In this document: positions 33,501 to 42,959 of the stretch, piece after piece
How the letters are laid out: every line of letters starts with the position of its first letter
Numbering within the stretch: the stretch's first letter is position 1
Assembly: GCA_028554755.1 (NCBI GenBank)
Contig: JAPTOF010000026.1
Location: 2,046,001 to 2,110,000, forward strand
Direction of reading: 5' to 3'
From: Cordia subcordata
Taxonomy: Eukaryota > Streptophyta > Magnoliopsida > Boraginales > Cordiaceae
Length of the DNA stretch: 64,000 nt
Notes under the pieces: model-generated
What the model saw: only the letters and a program-made list of their open reading frames with translations
Told to the model about the DNA's origin: nothing
The model's database searches: none
Translations under genes and position numbers: made by a program

Positions 33501-36500
33501 GTATGTGTTCAAAAAAGGATCATATTTTCTCTGGGGTGGACCAGAAAATCCTCCAATGGCATTAGCATGCGTTGGATCCTCTTCTTGGAGCGCGAGACAC
33601 ATATCGATTGGGTGGCCCACCATAGTGCAAATTCCACAAACCTTAGGTGTAGGAACATTACCACCTGTAACCAAACTTTGAACAAGAGAAGTTAATTGAG
33701 TTAATCTCGCATCAAGCGAAGAAACTCTTACCTCATTAATTCTTCTCGAAGACTCTTTCTTATTCCCAAATTGTTGTGAATTTGCAGCTATGATGGAAAT
33801 TAAATCCCTAGCCTCTCGAGGTGTTTTATTCATGATTGCTCCTCTACGAGTGGCATCCATCATCTTTCTTTCCATGGGAAGCAAGCCTCAAAAAAATATT
33901 GAATAAGAGATAACTTAGAGACTCGGCATCTCTTTTCTTGATTGCTAAGGGCAACTTGCGCACAACTTGTTGAATCTCTCGCAATATTCATAAAGAGACT
34001 CGGCATCTCTTTTCTTGCTAGCGTAAATTTCTCTCCTAATCATGGCGGCTCCAGAAACTGGAAAAATTTATCAAGAAAAGCTCGTCATCTTTCCTCAAGT
34101 AGTGATGGAACCGGATGGAAGGTAGAATTACCACTCTTTCGCTGCATTTGGAGTAAACAGTGGAGATAACAAGAGCTTTTAAAAGCTTAAACACAGGCAT
34201 TCATTATACAAGCTCATGACATTAAAAACTTGAATAGGGGCCATTATTGGATTTGATATTCTAGTTCAATTTTTACTCCCTTTTCACTTAATTTTCCCCC
34301 CATATTATCATCTGTATGATTCTCTGGTTTTTACTTGCGAAAGATTGTCGGTGGTCTTCTAGTGTCACTCTAACTTTGGTGCAACTTTAGCCATCAAGAA
34401 GAGGTTCACCTTGAAACTGCTTTTGATGATATGAGTTCAAATTGTATGTGCTCCAGAATGGAGCTGGGTATAGTTCAGATTGGGGCATGTGACAAAGTTA
34501 GTCAGTTATACATGAATATGTTTTTGATTCATTACGAGCATAAGTTGTAAAAGAGAGTTTTCGATCGAAATAAACCAGTATATACCCACTTTGGGATTGG
34601 ATGCTTGACTTTAATTGGTTCATATGTTTTTTTTAGTACCAAAAGCTATTGAGCAATTTTTCACCTATACAAGGAACTTGAGTAAGAGGCATGGTAGATA
34701 TCCATGCTCAATGGTGTTTGGTAACTGTAAATTTGCAGATCTCTCTTTCTGTCCTTCACCACTCTCTCTTTCTCGTACTTGCTCTCTCGCCATCCCTCTC
34801 TCACTCACTCTCCATATCTCTCTCTCGCTCTCTTTCTCTATCTATCTCTCTATATGATGTCTACTCATTTGAATTGACAGTGTCTTCAAGAATTACAATG
34901 ACAAGGCTTTGGATCCGTGATAGGCTCGTTACCTGGAGATCTGGAGAACCTCATGTATCTTATCAGAGTTCATAGAGTTTTAGATTACGATAAATTAGAT
35001 GTATTGGTTTGGGCATATTAACTAGTACTGCATCAATCTCAATATGGTTTATGCTCGTTACCTAGAGAAGATCATCATGTATCTTATCAAGAGTTCATAG
35101 GGTTCTAGATTATGAGGAATTCATAAATTGACTAGGTCGAAGTAACTATTTACTGCATCAATCTCAATGTGGTTTACAATTTATGTTTATAGAGAAACTT
35201 CTCTTTGTGATTGTGCACATTGCACAAGCATGTTGGAAAGTTTTGAGCTTTTAGCTGGCTATAATTTAATAGTGAAGGAGGTCTGTGTTGATGAGATAAG
35301 AGAGCAGACTGTAAATCTTAGAAGAAATAAAATGCTGCTATCTTAGCCTTCTTCCTAGTTTCTAGAACATGGGACTTTGTGTATGCAAATCTGATATCTG
35401 ACCTGTATAGAGATCTTTTCTTGTAAAGCTTAGGTAGTTGACTAGTTAATTAAAGCATTGTTGGTTTCTTGTAATATTGAAGGAACAGGTTAATCATTGT
35501 AACTATCAATGTCACCTAACTACTGTTGATTACCTGTATAATCTATTAGTTACTTGTACGGATAAAGCTGTCAATAGTTGTCTGGCTATGTAGTTTATCT
35601 ATGATGCTTGGCTGCTAGGTGGCATTAGATATAATTCATCACCTTTTCCTTTTCATTGTTTCTATTTTAGTAAACTTCCTGATTTATGACAGGGCACTCT
35701 TTCTGCTGCCAGACGTGCTGCTGGCTTTGTGCGTGGGGATGATGTCCTCCACAAGCTGTTTACGGAACTGGCTTATAGATACAAGTAAATTCAGAACCTG
35801 TTGATTTACAAAATTCTAAATTTTGGACTTTCTGGTTATAAATTGTTCTCTCTAGCAGAGATAGAGCTGGTGGATACACAAGATTGCTAAGGACTCGAAT
35901 CCGAGTTGGTGATGCTGCACCAATGGCCTATATTGAGTAAGATTAGTTTATTTGTCTCAATTGCTTGTTTGAACCCGAAGGTTAGTTGGCTGCTTTGAGA
36001 AATTGGCATCTGGAAAATAGAAGTAGAGAAGGGAAAAGTCTGATAGCATATTTTAATAAGATGGGAGAAGGGAAGGTAATCGTTAGGAATTATTTCAGTT
36101 AGTTCGGTAGTCTTTATTCGAGTTAGTGGAGGTCTCCATTTGCTTATTGCAATTGCTTTCCTCGGTTGCTTTTCACCAGCAAGATAGATTTCTTTGGACC
36201 AAAATTGACTAAGTCAGGCAGCCAAAACAATAAAGACAGACACCCTCCCAGTCTGCGATCCAAATACTGTAGTTGTGAATCTTGATGCCTCTTTACACTT
36301 GCATTAATTTTTTCTTTTATTTTATTTTCTTTTCTTTTTCTTTTTGGTTAAATTACACTTGCATTACAATTGTAGAGATAGTTTTGTTAGTGTTCCTTCC
36401 CTTCTTTTATTAGTTTTGTTAGTGTTTCCTCCCTTCTTTTATTATTTTCTTTTCCACCATTTCCTTACATGCAAACAAACGCGTTCGCTTGACTTGGCAG

Positions 36501-36651
36501 GTTTATATATAGGGAAAATGAGCTAAGACAATCAAAGCCACCAAATCCTCAACCACCACAAAGGGAGGCCTTGGATCCCTGGACGAAATCTCGGCTTAGC
36601 AGGCAATTTGCACCTCCTAAAGAGGATAAAAGCTCTGAATCTGAGGATTGA
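24535..36651 (+). CDS. bL17m: ribosomal protein bL17, mitochondrial type, six exons
   Basis: Coding exons are 24535-24590, 24687-24741, 25333-25383, 35693-35784, 35859-35936 and 36501-36651. Together they make 483 nt and 160 aa with no internal stop. All introns are GT-AG and every phase fits. The protein starts [19 protein letters not shown], then [52 protein letters not shown] and [20 protein letters not shown], which cover the whole bacterial L17 fold. A polar tail ends KSSESED. bL17 binds 23S-type rRNA near the exit-tunnel side of the large subunit. Plant homologues of this form and length serve the mitochondrial ribosome, an inference here because no obvious cleavable presequence is visible. 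The ATG is chosen because the conserved N-terminus begins there. Intron 3 is 10.3 kb, unusually long for a plant, and made largely of transposons. The 3' end is duplicated downstream at 40285. Confidence 0.95.
24600..24627. repeat. (TG)n microsatellite in bL17 intron 1
   Basis: A run of TG dinucleotides starts 10 bases after the donor site of the 96-bp first intron. It occupies more than a quarter of that intron. Confidence 0.9.
25024..25198. mobile_element. short MITE in bL17 intron 2
   Basis: The ends GGGCTCGTTTGGATTAGCT and, inverted, AGGTCTGTTTGGATTGGCT form imperfect 19-bp terminal inverted repeats around an AT-rich core of about 135 bp with a poly(A) run. AAA flanks both sides, but the target duplication is not diagnostic. 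It occupies about 30% of the 591-bp intron 2. Confidence 0.6.
26455..26903. mobile_element. PIF/Harbinger-like MITE with TTA target duplication
   Basis: It is 449 bp long. The left end CCCTGTGTTTGGATTCAAG and the right end, inverted, CGCTGTGTTTGGATTGAGG match over most of 19 bp. TTA flanks both sides (26452-26454 and 26904-26906), the 3-bp target preference of PIF/Harbinger and Tourist-type elements. Internal GTTTGGATTG repeats and purine-rich against pyrimidine-rich halves let it fold back on itself. Confidence 0.8.
26907..27989. other. intron 3 sequence without recognised feature
   Basis: A pyrimidine-rich part (27160-27500) looks less AT-rich than its surroundings but has no coding signal I recognise. 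The minus-strand open frame 27631-27855 is low-complexity Lys-rich and unsupported. Confidence 0.4.
27990..29283 (-). repeat. 3' LTR of Athila-like element
   Basis: The 1,294-bp unit has TGATAG at its left edge and GTATCA at its right edge, inverted termini matching over TGATA. On the minus strand it is preceded by a purine-rich AGTGCGGGAAAAT (29284-29296), a good polypurine tract. Five bases left of it are AACAT. No partner duplication is found because the other end of the element is truncated. Confidence 0.6.
29284..31644 (-). other. long noncoding 3' region of the Athila-like element, with a 219-bp tandem duplication
   Basis: No coding sequence is visible on either strand. Such long noncoding tails before the LTR are usual in Athila and Tat elements. 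Near the LTR, the minus strand reads TTGAGGGCAAACATGGTCTA, a phrase typical of these elements. Units starting GGGATTGGATTCC at 30718 and 30937 form a tandem duplication with a period of 219 bp, ending near 31136. The first unit carries an extra ~24 bp (ACCATACCAACTTATGTTGC region). Confidence 0.5.
31645..31850 (-). pseudogene. C-terminal coiled-coil end of an Athila-type ORF
   Basis: The minus strand reads [18 protein letters not shown] followed by [10 protein letters not shown] and a stop at 31645-31647. It is a short heptad-like helix. Athila-type and similar plant Gypsy ORFs of unknown function often end in such a coiled coil after their conserved domain. It is separated from its own upstream part (32376 onward) by about 500 bp of broken sequence. 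Confidence 0.5.
32376..32835 (-). pseudogene. Athila-type ORF fragment (left arm of inverted repeat)
   Basis: The minus strand reads [20 protein letters not shown], then [19 protein letters not shown]. The YPTYxELTxEF motif is typical of the Athila ORF of unknown function found in plant Gypsy elements. The region 32431-32835 is the inverted partner of 33090-33482. Frames are broken and no complete protein is possible. Confidence 0.6.
32836..33089 (+). other. spacer of the Athila inverted repeat with an ORF start
   Basis: It contains ATG at 32968 opening [20 protein letters not shown], with a TAA after 29 codons. This basic start suits the N-terminus of the Athila-type ORF whose body continues on the + strand in the right arm. 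A TATA-like TTTATAAG lies at about 32846. Confidence 0.4.
33090..33482 (+). pseudogene. Athila-type ORF fragment (right arm, opposite orientation)
   Basis: The + strand reads [20 protein letters not shown], then [19 protein letters not shown]. This is the same protein segment as the left arm but encoded on the other strand. Homology stops abruptly at ACATTCAAATT (33472-33482), where the minus-strand gag begins. Two closely similar copies facing each other within 1 kb indicate an inversion-duplication within the element. Confidence 0.6.
33483..34145 (-). pseudogene. gag of the Athila-like element with CCHC zinc knuckle
   Basis: On the minus strand the sequence reads [18 protein letters not shown], then [20 protein letters not shown], and [14 protein letters not shown] (33597-33638), a CX2CX4HX4C zinc knuckle. 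It ends [19 protein letters not shown]. This is the C-terminal half of an Athila/Tat-type gag, which binds and packages RNA. A 23-bp sequence (GAGACTCGGCATCTCTTTTCTTG) is present twice, at about 33923 and 33994, and breaks the frame. The N-terminal half is lost at about 34145. Confidence 0.8.
34738..34855. repeat. degenerate (TC)n patch in intron 3
   Basis: About 118 bp of imperfect TC/CTCTCT sequence ends in TATCTATCTCTCTATATG. Open frames across it (Leu/Ser repeats) are artefacts. Confidence 0.85.
34924..35176. repeat. 129-bp tandem duplication in intron 3
   Basis: GCTCGTTACCT starts units at 34924 and 35053. Both run through CATGTATCTTATCA, GAGTTCATAG and end TACTGCATCAATCTCAAT(A/G)TGG. 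The units differ by substitutions and small indels, so the duplication is not recent. Confidence 0.8.
35853..35858 (+). promoter_or_regulatory. NAGNAG tandem splice acceptor before bL17 exon 5
   Basis: Intron 4 (74 bp) ends TAGCAG. The downstream AG gives exon 5 starting at 35859 and the conserved reading Tyr-Lys-Asp-Arg. The upstream AG would start the exon three bases earlier and replace Lys with Asn-Arg, in frame. Confidence 0.7.
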
Positions 36652-38335
36652 CATTTGTTGCTTATCATTTTGAGAATGTAGCATAATCAGATTCGATGAA
36701 GGATGAAACTTAACATGATTGATACGGGATTTGAGGTCTTTGGAAATGAAAATAGTGTCGACTTCAGCTGCTTTAGATGAGGTTTCATCTTTCAGGGAAA
36801 CATTTCAATCCGCATACCCGGGCCATCCGTTGCTCACATGGGGGTGGATGTGACACCCACTCAGCCCTCTCCCGTACCAGTGTCTGGTAAGACTATTGAT
36901 TGTGATAAGTCGACATCGATCATGCTTCTAAGCATTCTCCGCAGCAAGCAAATGAGTCGGCACTGATACTGTCGCATTGATTACAAGTCTCTGATCTCAT
37001 ATGATTCCACTGAGAGACCAACGGAGCAGAAATCTTCATTTGACGTTTATTCTGTAAAGCAAGAACGCATTGAAGAAGTTAGGTGCTGTTGGTTTTATGG
37101 ATGTTTCCGGTTAATGATTTATGATGTGTTATAAGTTTGTCATGAGATGTTATATATATAATTACGGTTTTTTTTTTGGAACCTTGTATGAGTTGTTTAT
37201 TATAAGACATCTCATTTATAGTTATAAAAGAATAAGATAAGAATGTGATGCTTATTGCTTATAAGCTACAGGCTTGGAATTCTATGAATGTGAGCTTTTA
37301 AGACTTGGTTCTTGTCTTAAAATTAATTAACAATGAGACTCACCATCCTTATAGTTAATATTAAACATTAATCGAGGTGATAAAACTAGAGTTGATCTAC
37401 CCGGTAGAACTGATGATAATCAGCTATATTTAGCATTCTTTTGATCCAATAGAACCTATCCATCAAATTCTTACAAACTTAGAAATAGGTTCCGTTAAAG
37501 AATTCTAAGAACTATTTCATATGTTAAATGTAAATTTCCAATTAATAAATAATTAATACAATTAATGTATTACTATTCATTACGAATTAATTAAATTTTA
37601 GGACATATATACTAGTTGGTTCAACCAATTAACAGGAGAGGATCATATGGGTATTTTTCACGGAGGGAGAGTGCTGAGTATTATTAGATGTGACTTCAAG
37701 TCCTAAGAAAAAAATTTTGGGTGCATTTGGTTTGCCTAGAAGCACATATGGTTATCTTATTTTCGTTTTTATTTTTAAAAAACTTAAAAGTGTCTTTTAG
37801 AAAATTAGAGAACACCCAAAAAAATGTCCTCACTATTTTTAATATAATATTTTTCAATAAATATATACATACACATACAATCTCTGTCACACACATCTTA
37901 TAAATATATTTTCACATGCACTCTCACTCACATATAGAAACTTTTTTCTCACACATTATACTAGTTGCACACATTGCACACCATACTTACTGCAAAATCA
38001 CACTCCACATACTCATGCACTGTTATATTACACACACAACACACGCTATATACATTATACAAACTATACATATTACGCACACTGTACACATTATACACCA
38101 CACTTATTACACATATATTACACATTATATGCACTTCACATAACACACATATATTACGCACACTACGTTACCAATGGGGAAGCCAAGAATTCAAACTAAG
38201 GGAGGCAAAATTATAACTTTTATAAACTAATTCATATACCATGAAATATACTAACTAATAAGCAATGCATTCAAACTTATTATTATAAAACATCAATAAC
38301 CTTTTATATTAATAAATATAAGAAAAAACTAAAAA
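36603..38335 (+). repeat. segmental duplication, copy A (last 16 codons of bL17 plus downstream flank)
   Basis: The sequence from GCAATTTGCACC inside exon 6 through the 3' flank matches 40285-42035 at roughly nine positions in ten by eye. It includes GTAAGACTATTGATT, AAGTCGACATCGATCATGCT and the ACAC-rich block at 37900-38165. It contains the gene's stop codon and presumably its 3' UTR; I see no convincing AATAAA. Copy A ends at about 38335 where a Copia LTR begins. Confidence 0.85.
37900..38165. repeat. degenerate ACAC(AT)TATACAC minisatellite, copy A
   Basis: The block repeats CACATTATACAC-like units on +. Predicted proteins rich in His/Thr/Tyr from either strand are artefacts of the repeat. 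It is the partner of the block at 41575-41870. Confidence 0.85.
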
Positions 38336-38339
38336 AAAA

Positions 38340-38890
38340 TGTGAGTGGTAAACAAGCTCTAGAGGGAGAGGAGGGGTGAATAGAGCTATAAATTCTTCGT
38401 TTGCAAACACTAAGAGATTTTCTTCAAAGGCAAAAGTGTATTGTGCAAATTGAATTGTATCGAAAAGCAATAAAACAAAGTAAAGAATATTGCAATTTAT
38501 AGTGGTTCAGTCACTAAGTCTACATCCATTCCCTGGGAACCCCAGTCAAGAATTTTAACAACTCCACTAAGAACCTTGAGCTTTTCAAAAGTTAGATAAC
38601 CTTACAAACTAACCATACAACTTTGATTTCAACTCGAAATCAATAAATCTACTTGTAATTGTTTTTGAAATTTGAAAACCCAAAAGGCTATTCTACCCAA
38701 ATTTCAACTTTTACACGATAATAATATTGTAAAGTACAAAGCACAAGTTAGATTTGATATACAATACAAGACCTATAGTTGTCTTGAGAAAAGTGAAGCT
38801 CTTCTTATATTGCTCTTCTTTTATCTTTTTCAAACTTTTTTAGCTCTCTCTTTCTTGAGTTTCTCTTTGAAAGCTTGAAGATAAGATATA

Positions 38891-38942
<52 letters not shown>

Positions 38943-39595
38943 GATCATGTCTGGTACCCTGACAAAGGCAAAACATAGACAATTTGAAAATCTAATGACG
39001 GAAGGTGTAAAATCCCATTTGGTACACCGGTAAAAGCCAGCTTGGCAGTACTTTAAAAGTAGTCTTTTTAAGTATATCATGATCTATCACCTCAAAGACA
39101 AGACAAAGAACATTTTTTAGCACAAAATCATTTTGAAAAGCATCAAAACATTTAGAAAACAAGTTTGGACATATAATATCTCAATCTTAAGTTATATAAA
39201 GATAGAAGACAAAAAACAAGGCAACTTTACAAAGAAAAATTCTAGGGCCGCTCTCCTTATGTCTTTCATCTCTTTCCTTAGGTCTCCATACCACTTGATA
39301 TATCAATCTTCAAAGCTTAAGGTGTTAGATAATCATCTCCGAGGCATAGGCTTAGGATAATTGCTCAAAAACTCAAACAATTCATTAGTAACAATAGAAG
39401 TACAATTAAGTTCACAATGCTATCATTCACCTTTTGACTCATATGTCATTCATTCACAATTCATAATATGTCACCATCCATACTCATAAGTCCATCATAA
39501 TCATTTATTACAAGTATAGTTCACTTAATCACATATTTCACAAATACTCTCGTTTTCATCATCAAAACATAGTTATCATTAAAGCCATAGTGTCA
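38340..39595 (-). repeat. LTR of Sirevirus-like Copia element
   Basis: Its edges are TGTGAG (38340) and GTGTCA (39595), so on the minus strand it runs TGACAC...CTCACA. Near its end the minus strand has CTCTATTCACCCCTCCTCTC, a phrase frequent at the end of plant Copia LTRs. It contains an (AT)n(GT)n microsatellite at about 38888-38940. The ends are approximate because there is no second LTR. Confidence 0.55.
38888..38940. repeat. (AT)n(GT)n compound microsatellite
   Basis: About ten AT units are followed by about fourteen GT units. Confidence 0.95.
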
Positions 39596-40062
39596 AGAAT
39601 CTCCCCCTTTTTTATGATGACAAACATGTATTTGATTTATATAATGAATGGGACATAATATAAATATTCAAGAATCAAATCTTCCCCTAAGATTATGCCA
39701 TGTTCCATGTTATTAATCAATGGCAAATAGAAAGCTATCAAAGCTCCCTCTCAATATATGAATGAAAACACATTAGGCACATAACCACATTAAGCACATA
39801 TAGTAATTTCTCCCCCTTTTGGCATCATCAAATCACAAGATAAACATAGGGAGTGCCAAAAGATCAAAACACGCATCATCCCTAATATTCATAATGATCA
39901 TAGCAAAATATTCAAAATGCTATTTAAACACTTAAACATTCATAAAAGTAATCCATGAGAGAATAGTAAAATAACCATGCAAATGCTAAATGTAAGAAAA
40001 TGAAACTATTTGGGTCCATGAAAATGTAATGCATTGTTTTGAAAGGAGGAAATGAAGGGATT

Positions 40063-40284
40063 TCAGTCATCGGCGAGATAAGGAGGTGAGATGTCAGAAA
40101 AGTCTACCAAGCTCTTCAGTGTTGCTTCCGTCATGGCTTGTCTCTCATCATTCTTGATTTGCCTATCTTTGATAGTTCGTATGTCATCTTTCATCTCCAG
40201 GATGACTTTTGCAAGCGTAGGCATCCTTTGGCTTCTAAAGGCTCCGCTTGCGTGAGCATAGTGTGTTCCAAAATCTTCTATTGA
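40063..40284 (-). pseudogene. C-terminal part of a coiled-coil retrotransposon ORF
   Basis: It is open on the minus strand for about 73 codons, ending DFSDISPPYLADD and a TGA at 40063-40065. It includes MPTLAKVILEMKDDIRTIKD and QIKNDERQAMTEATLKSLVD, a charged heptad-like helix. Sirevirus-like Copia elements may carry an extra coiled or envelope-like ORF between pol and the 3' LTR, and this position fits. The N-terminal part is missing. The function of such ORFs is unknown. Confidence 0.5.
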
Positions 40285-42035
40285 GCAATTTGCACCTTAT
40301 AAAGAGGATAAAAGCTCTAAATTTCAGGATTGAGATTTCTTGCTTGTCATTTGAGAATGTTTTAATCGTTTCTTTCACCATGTAGCATAATCAGATCCAA
40401 TAAAGGATGAAACTTGACATGATTGATACAGGACTTGAGGTATATAGAAATGAAAATAATGTCGACTTTAGCAGCTTTAGGTGAGGTTTCATCGTTTAGG
40501 GAAACATTTGAATCCGCACACCAGGGCCATTGGGCACTCACATGGGAGTGGATGTGATACCCACCCCGCCCTCTCCCATACCAGTGCCTGGTAAGACTAT
40601 TGATTCTGAGAAGTCGACATCGATCATGCTACTATGTGTTCTCCGCAGCAAACAAATGAGTCATCACTGATACTGTCGCATTGATTACAAGTCTCCTGGT
40701 CTCATATAATTCCACTGACAGACCAACGGAGCAGAAATCTTCAGTTGACATTTATTCTGTAAAGTAAGACCGCATTGAAGAAGTTAGGTGCTGTTGTTTT
40801 TATGGATATTTCCTGTTAATGATTTATAATATGTTATAAGTTTGTTGTAAGATGTTCTATATATAATTACGATTTTTTTTAAAAAAAAATTTAAAATATT
40901 GTTTATTATAAGACATCTCATTTATAGTTATAAAAAAATAAGATAAGAATGTGATGCTTATGGCTTAGAATTCTATGAATGTGAGCTTTTAAGACTTGGT
41001 TTTGTCTTAAAATTAATTTATAATGAGAGCACCATCTTTATAGTTAATATTTCATATTAATCGAGGTGATGAAACTAGAGTTAATCTAACCGGTAGAACT
41101 GATGATTATTAGCTATTTTTAGAATTTTTTTGACCCAATAGAACCTATCCATCAAATCCTTACAGAATTAGATATCGGTTCCATTAGAGAATTCTAAGAA
41201 CTATTTCATATGTTAAATATAAAGTTCCAATTAATAAATAATTAATACAATTAAAGTATTACTATTCATTACAAATTAATTAAATTTTAGGACATATATA
41301 CTAGTTCATTCAACCAACTAACGGTAGATGATTGCATGGGTACTTTTTTGAGAGAGTGTGCCGAGTATTATTAGACGTGATCTCATGTCCCAAGAAAAAA
41401 TTTTAGGTGTACCTGGTTTGCCTAGAAGGACATATGGTTATCTTATTTTTGCTTTTATTTTTAGAAAACTTAAAAGTGTTTTTAGGAAATTAAAGAACAA
41501 CGAAAAACAGTTCTCACTATATTTAATATAATATTTTTCAATAAATATATATATATACATATAATCTCTCTCACACATATTCTTATAAATATATTTTCAC
41601 ACACACTCTCACTTGCCCATATGCAAACTTTTTTCTCACACACTACACAAGTTACACACACTACACATTATACATATTGCAAAATTACACATATTCCACA
41701 CACTACACACTCATGCACTACCATGTTACATACATAACACACACTACACGCATTGTACAAACTATACATATTATACACACTATACACATTAAACACCACA
41801 TTCATTACATGTATATTACAAACTATACACACTTCATATACCACACATATATTACGCACACTACATTACTAGTGGCTAAGCTAGGAATTCAAATTGAGGA
41901 GGGCAAAATTATAACTTTTATAAACTAATTCATATATCACGGAATATTCTACATAAATAAGCGACGCATTCAAACAAGTTACTACCAAACATCATTAATC
42001 TTTTACATTAATAAAGACAAGAAAAAAATAAAACT
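40285..42035 (+). pseudogene. segmental duplication, copy B, with a fragment of bL17 exon 6
   Basis: It begins GCAATTTGCACC and reads QFAPYKEDKSSKFQD then a stop (TGA near 40331). This is the duplicated end of bL17 with three or so amino acid changes and no other exon. It then follows copy A through the 3' flank, apart from small indels such as about 22 extra bases near 40359-40380. There is no promoter or open frame, so it is a pseudogene tail. Confidence 0.85.
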
Positions 42036-42760
42036 ATAATTGCTTTGTACTAAAGCATAAAAGTAAAACTATAATCCAAGCAATATTCCAACACCAAAAA
42101 TCCCAAGCAATAGAACAATAGCAAAAGAAATAAATAAAGGCGAAAAAAGAGAGAAAGAAAAGCGCATACTTATTGAAGCATGATTCCGAATTGAAACGAA
42201 AGAAAAGGTAGGTTCTGATTTTCCCTTTAGGAAAAATAAGATGTTCTGATTTTTGTGATAAATAAGATTCAAGTGAGATTTTTTTTTAATGTTAAAAAGA
42301 CAAAACTAGTCTAACATATTCCAAAAGAGGGAAAAAGGGGCAAATCTGGTTTTTGATCTTTTAACTCAGTTTTTAATACTACTAATTTTTTAAAAAATAT
42401 ATATAGAGGCAATAGTCCCCTTCTCTATCATGAGGTTTCGCTGTGTACGTTACACTACATATGTGTAGAGAATGTGATATTGGAGTGTTTGTAATGTGTA
42501 TAATGTGTATGATGTGTGTAGCGTGTCATGTGTATAGTGCGTGTACTGTGTTTAATGTGTAATATGTGTAATATCTTTAGTGTGTGCATATGAAGACATA
42601 ACAAACGTAAACAAATTTTTTACTTTAATTTATTGAATTTTTTTTTTCACTTTTCTCAACCAAATGAATTTCCTAAAATTTTCAAAACTGAAAATAAAAA
42701 TTGTTTTCAAAATGAAAATTAAAAAATTCCAAACCGAACGCAACCTTTTATTCATTCCAA
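41390..42760. mobile_element. foldback DNA element with ACAC-rich arms
   Basis: The left arm starts TTTTAGGTGTACCTGGTTTG (41399). The right end read in reverse gives AAAAGGTTGCGTTCGGTTTGG (about 42728-42749). Inside both arms follow TTTTTA..TTTTxxAAA stretches, then CACA-rich repeats (41575-41870) that pair with TGTG-rich repeats at about 42450-42595. Arms of roughly 300 bp around a central part make a foldback or long-TIR element of about 1.36 kb. Copy A of the segmental duplication (from about 37715) has only its left half. Confidence 0.55.
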
Positions 42761-42959
42761 AATTTTCATCTAAAAAATGTCTTAACAAATGACAATATTA
42801 TTGAATTATTAAAAATAGTTAAAGATTCTAAAATAAGAAGTAAAATATTAGACTAAGGACTAAACGCAACCTTTTAGTCCAATCACAAGAAGAAAGTACT
42901 AGTTAAGAAGGAAAAATCATTATAAAAATTAAGGACTATATTTATATATACTCTTTATA
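42761..42959. other. AT-rich flank between foldback element and caulimovirid piece
   Basis: The phrase ACGCAACCTTTTA seen at the right end of the foldback element recurs near 42865, suggesting a nested or duplicated terminus. Nothing else is recognised. Confidence 0.35.

Larger units (their letters stand above)
27990..34145 (-). mobile_element. Athila-like Gypsy retrotransposon remnant, 5'-truncated and rearranged
   Basis: Read on the minus strand, a gag segment with a zinc knuckle (34145-33482) is followed not by pol but by an inverted-repeat structure of an Athila-type ORF (33482-32376). Then come the coiled-coil end of that ORF (31850-31645), a long noncoding tail with a PPT-like purine tract (29284 onward), and a 1.3-kb LTR (29283-27990). 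Protease, RT and integrase are missing, and no 5' LTR is found beyond 34145. The order and signals fit the Athila/Tat part of Ty3/Gypsy. Confidence 0.7.
25384..35692 (+). other. bL17 intron 3, 10.3 kb, transposon-rich
   Basis: The donor is GAG|GTGTGT after codon 54 and the acceptor is GACAG|GGC. Contents in order: unrecognised AT-rich sequence (25384-26450), a PIF/Harbinger-type MITE (26455-26903), a pyrimidine-rich stretch without a gene (27000-27980), an Athila-like Gypsy remnant on the minus strand (27990-34145), a degenerate TC-rich patch (34738-34855), and a 129-bp tandem duplication (34924-35176). The remaining sequence to the acceptor is AT-rich without recognised content. No host exon is seen inside. 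Confidence 0.9.
38340..40284 (-). mobile_element. 3' end of a Sirevirus-like Copia element
   Basis: Read on the minus strand it holds the end of a coiled-coil ORF (40284-40063), then two purine tracts, each preceded by a GATGATGxCA-like phrase. These are CCAAAAGGGGGAGAA near 39811-39826 and AAAAAAGGGGGAGATT near 39598-39613. A 1.26-kb LTR follows. Several PPT-like tracts before the 3' LTR are a feature described for Sireviruses; the lineage call is inferred from that. Everything upstream of the ORF end is missing, cut exactly where duplication copy B begins. Confidence 0.6.

Noticed and set aside
34615..34975. Leu/Ser-rich open frames suggesting a membrane protein
   Set aside because: They come from a TC-rich low-complexity patch in intron 3.
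37916..38216. His/Thr/Tyr-rich open frames on both strands
   Set aside because: They are translations of the ACAC/TATACAC minisatellite; the same occurs at 41677-41928.
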